Shown here in pieces: positions 5,028-5,574 of a stretch of DNA of 5,574 nt. Source of the stretch: Actinomycetota bacterium. Lineage in GTDB: Bacteria; Actinomycetota; Humimicrobiia; Humimicrobiales; Humimicrobiaceae. The translations under genes and the position numbers were made by a program. The notes beneath the pieces were generated by a model. The model did not search any database. It was not told the origin of the DNA and saw only the letters and a program-made list of their open reading frames with translations. Every line of letters starts with the position of its first letter. Position 1 is the first letter of the stretch. Location: the NCBI GenBank assembly GCA_018897225.1, contig JAHILC010000191.1, positions 1 to 5,574 on the forward strand. Reading direction: 5' to 3'.

Positions 5028-5574
5028 CTATTTTCCAATAAATCGTGTTGCGAGTGCCTGAGCAATAAAAGCGACTACAAACAAAGCGCTTGCTACTATC
5101 ATTAATGGGTGAAGCTGTCTGCCTTTGCCTCTGAAAAGCTTTATCAATGTATAGCTTATAAAACCAAATCCTATGCCGTATGAAATGTTATAGGTGAAAG
5201 GCATAAGTATAATCGTTAAAAACGCAGGAATGCCTATTTCATAATCCTTAAAATCAATCTTTGAAATTACACCCATCATTAAGAATCCAACAACGATTAG
5301 CGCTGCCGCTGTTACAGGGTATTTATAAACTCCTTCCGCAACCTGAACGCCTCCACCTACTATTGCAATTAGAGGGGCAAAAAATATTGAGAGCAGGAAG
5401 AGCGCACCCGTAGTGGTTGGCATTAGCCCTGTTCTTCCACCTTCTGAAACTCCCGATGCGCTTTCGATATAGGTTGTGATGGAGCTCGCTCCAAAGGCGC
5501 CGCCTACAACCGCTGCAACGGAGTCGACCAGGAGGACTCTTCTTAATGCTGGAAAATTTCCTTTACTATCTAAC
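5028..5574 (-). CDS. AzgA-type (NCS2) purine permease, C-terminal part
   Basis: The frame is open from the right edge to TAG at 5028-5030, giving 181 residues; the ATG at 5421-5423 is internal (a methionine in the conserved GRTGLM), not the start. The edge-proximal part has the family signature: TYIESASGVSEGGRTGL with LFLLSIFFAPL after it. This separates AzgA-like adenine/guanine/hypoxanthine:proton symporters from the UraA/xanthine branch, which has a different motif there. Several hydrophobic segments follow (for example YPVTAAALIVVGFLMMGVIS, FLTIILMPFTYNISYGIGFG, MIVASALFVVAFIAQAL), matching the last transmembrane helices and the short cytoplasmic loop FRGKGRQLHP before the final helix. 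Complete members have about 430-450 residues, so some 250 lie outside the window. It would import purine bases across the inner membrane for salvage. The base composition of its conserved part is visibly richer in G+C than the accessory genes to its left, as expected of a core gene. Confidence 0.93.
   Translation of the reverse strand, partial: LDSKGNFPALRRVLLVDSVAAVVGGAFGASSITTYIESASGVSEGGRTGLMPTTTGALFLLSIFFAPLIAIVGGGVQVAEGVYKYPVTAAALIVVGFLMMGVISKIDFKDYEIGIPAFLTIILMPFTYNISYGIGFGFISYTLIKLFRGKGRQLHPLMIVASALFVVAFIAQALATRFIGK

Noticed and set aside
5421..5423. ATG as the start of a 131-residue membrane protein
   Set aside because: The frame continues upstream to the window edge with the AzgA signature intact, so this methionine is internal.
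1..5574. CRISPR array, tRNA or rRNA gene, intact insertion sequence
   Set aside because: I see no evenly spaced repeats, no cloverleaf or rRNA-like stretch, and no transposase with terminal inverted repeats.

Overview
The window is AT-rich bacterial DNA: ATG/GTG starts, Shine-Dalgarno sites such as AGGAGG and GGGAGG, and normal use of TGA as a stop. The gene set (purine permease of the AzgA type, HigBA toxin-antitoxin, pRiA4b ORF-3-like protein, SWIM-type fragment, AAA/DUF4143 ATPase, integrase remnant) fits the accessory part of an uncultured, low-GC, probably anaerobic bacterium. The sequence alone does not fix the phylum. Nearly every gene lies on the minus strand; the only plus-strand coding remnant is a broken integrase.

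Left end (1-436): the 5' part of a small gene whose product resembles the DUF6557 family and which leaves the window, with a probable promoter and an AT-rich inverted repeat in front of it.

Middle left (437-2409): a same-direction cluster, read from high to low coordinates. It runs from an intact pRiA4b ORF-3-like protein with zinc motifs at both ends, to a small conserved hypothetical gene, a 53-residue N-terminal stub of a SWIM zinc-finger protein (joined by an ATGA overlap), a nucleotidyltransferase (NT) whose 3' end has been replaced, a higB toxin gene with its start missing and two frameshifts, and an intact higA antitoxin gene. The truncated NT reading frame runs into the higB remnant in the wrong frame, so the two look joined by a deletion. 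Three of the six genes are damaged: this is a decaying toxin-antitoxin/accessory island in which the antitoxin has outlived its toxin.

Middle (2534-3355): on the plus strand, the start-less, frameshifted remnant of a tyrosine integrase N-terminal half with no catalytic domain, followed by non-coding sequence holding a strong GC-capped hairpin. The integrase relic suggests that mobile DNA built the neighbouring island.

Right (3356-5574): a full-length AAA ATPase with a C-terminal DUF4143 nuclease-like domain. Its promoter seems to give a nearly leaderless transcript and is covered by a palindrome and a 17-bp direct repeat, which suggests autoregulation. After a 340-bp gap with no recognisable gene comes the C-terminal part of an AzgA-type (NCS2) purine permease, which runs off the right edge.

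I do not see a complete new system. The most informative points are the toxin-less antitoxin, the NT/higB chimera, the damaged integrase and the repeat-covered ATPase promoter.
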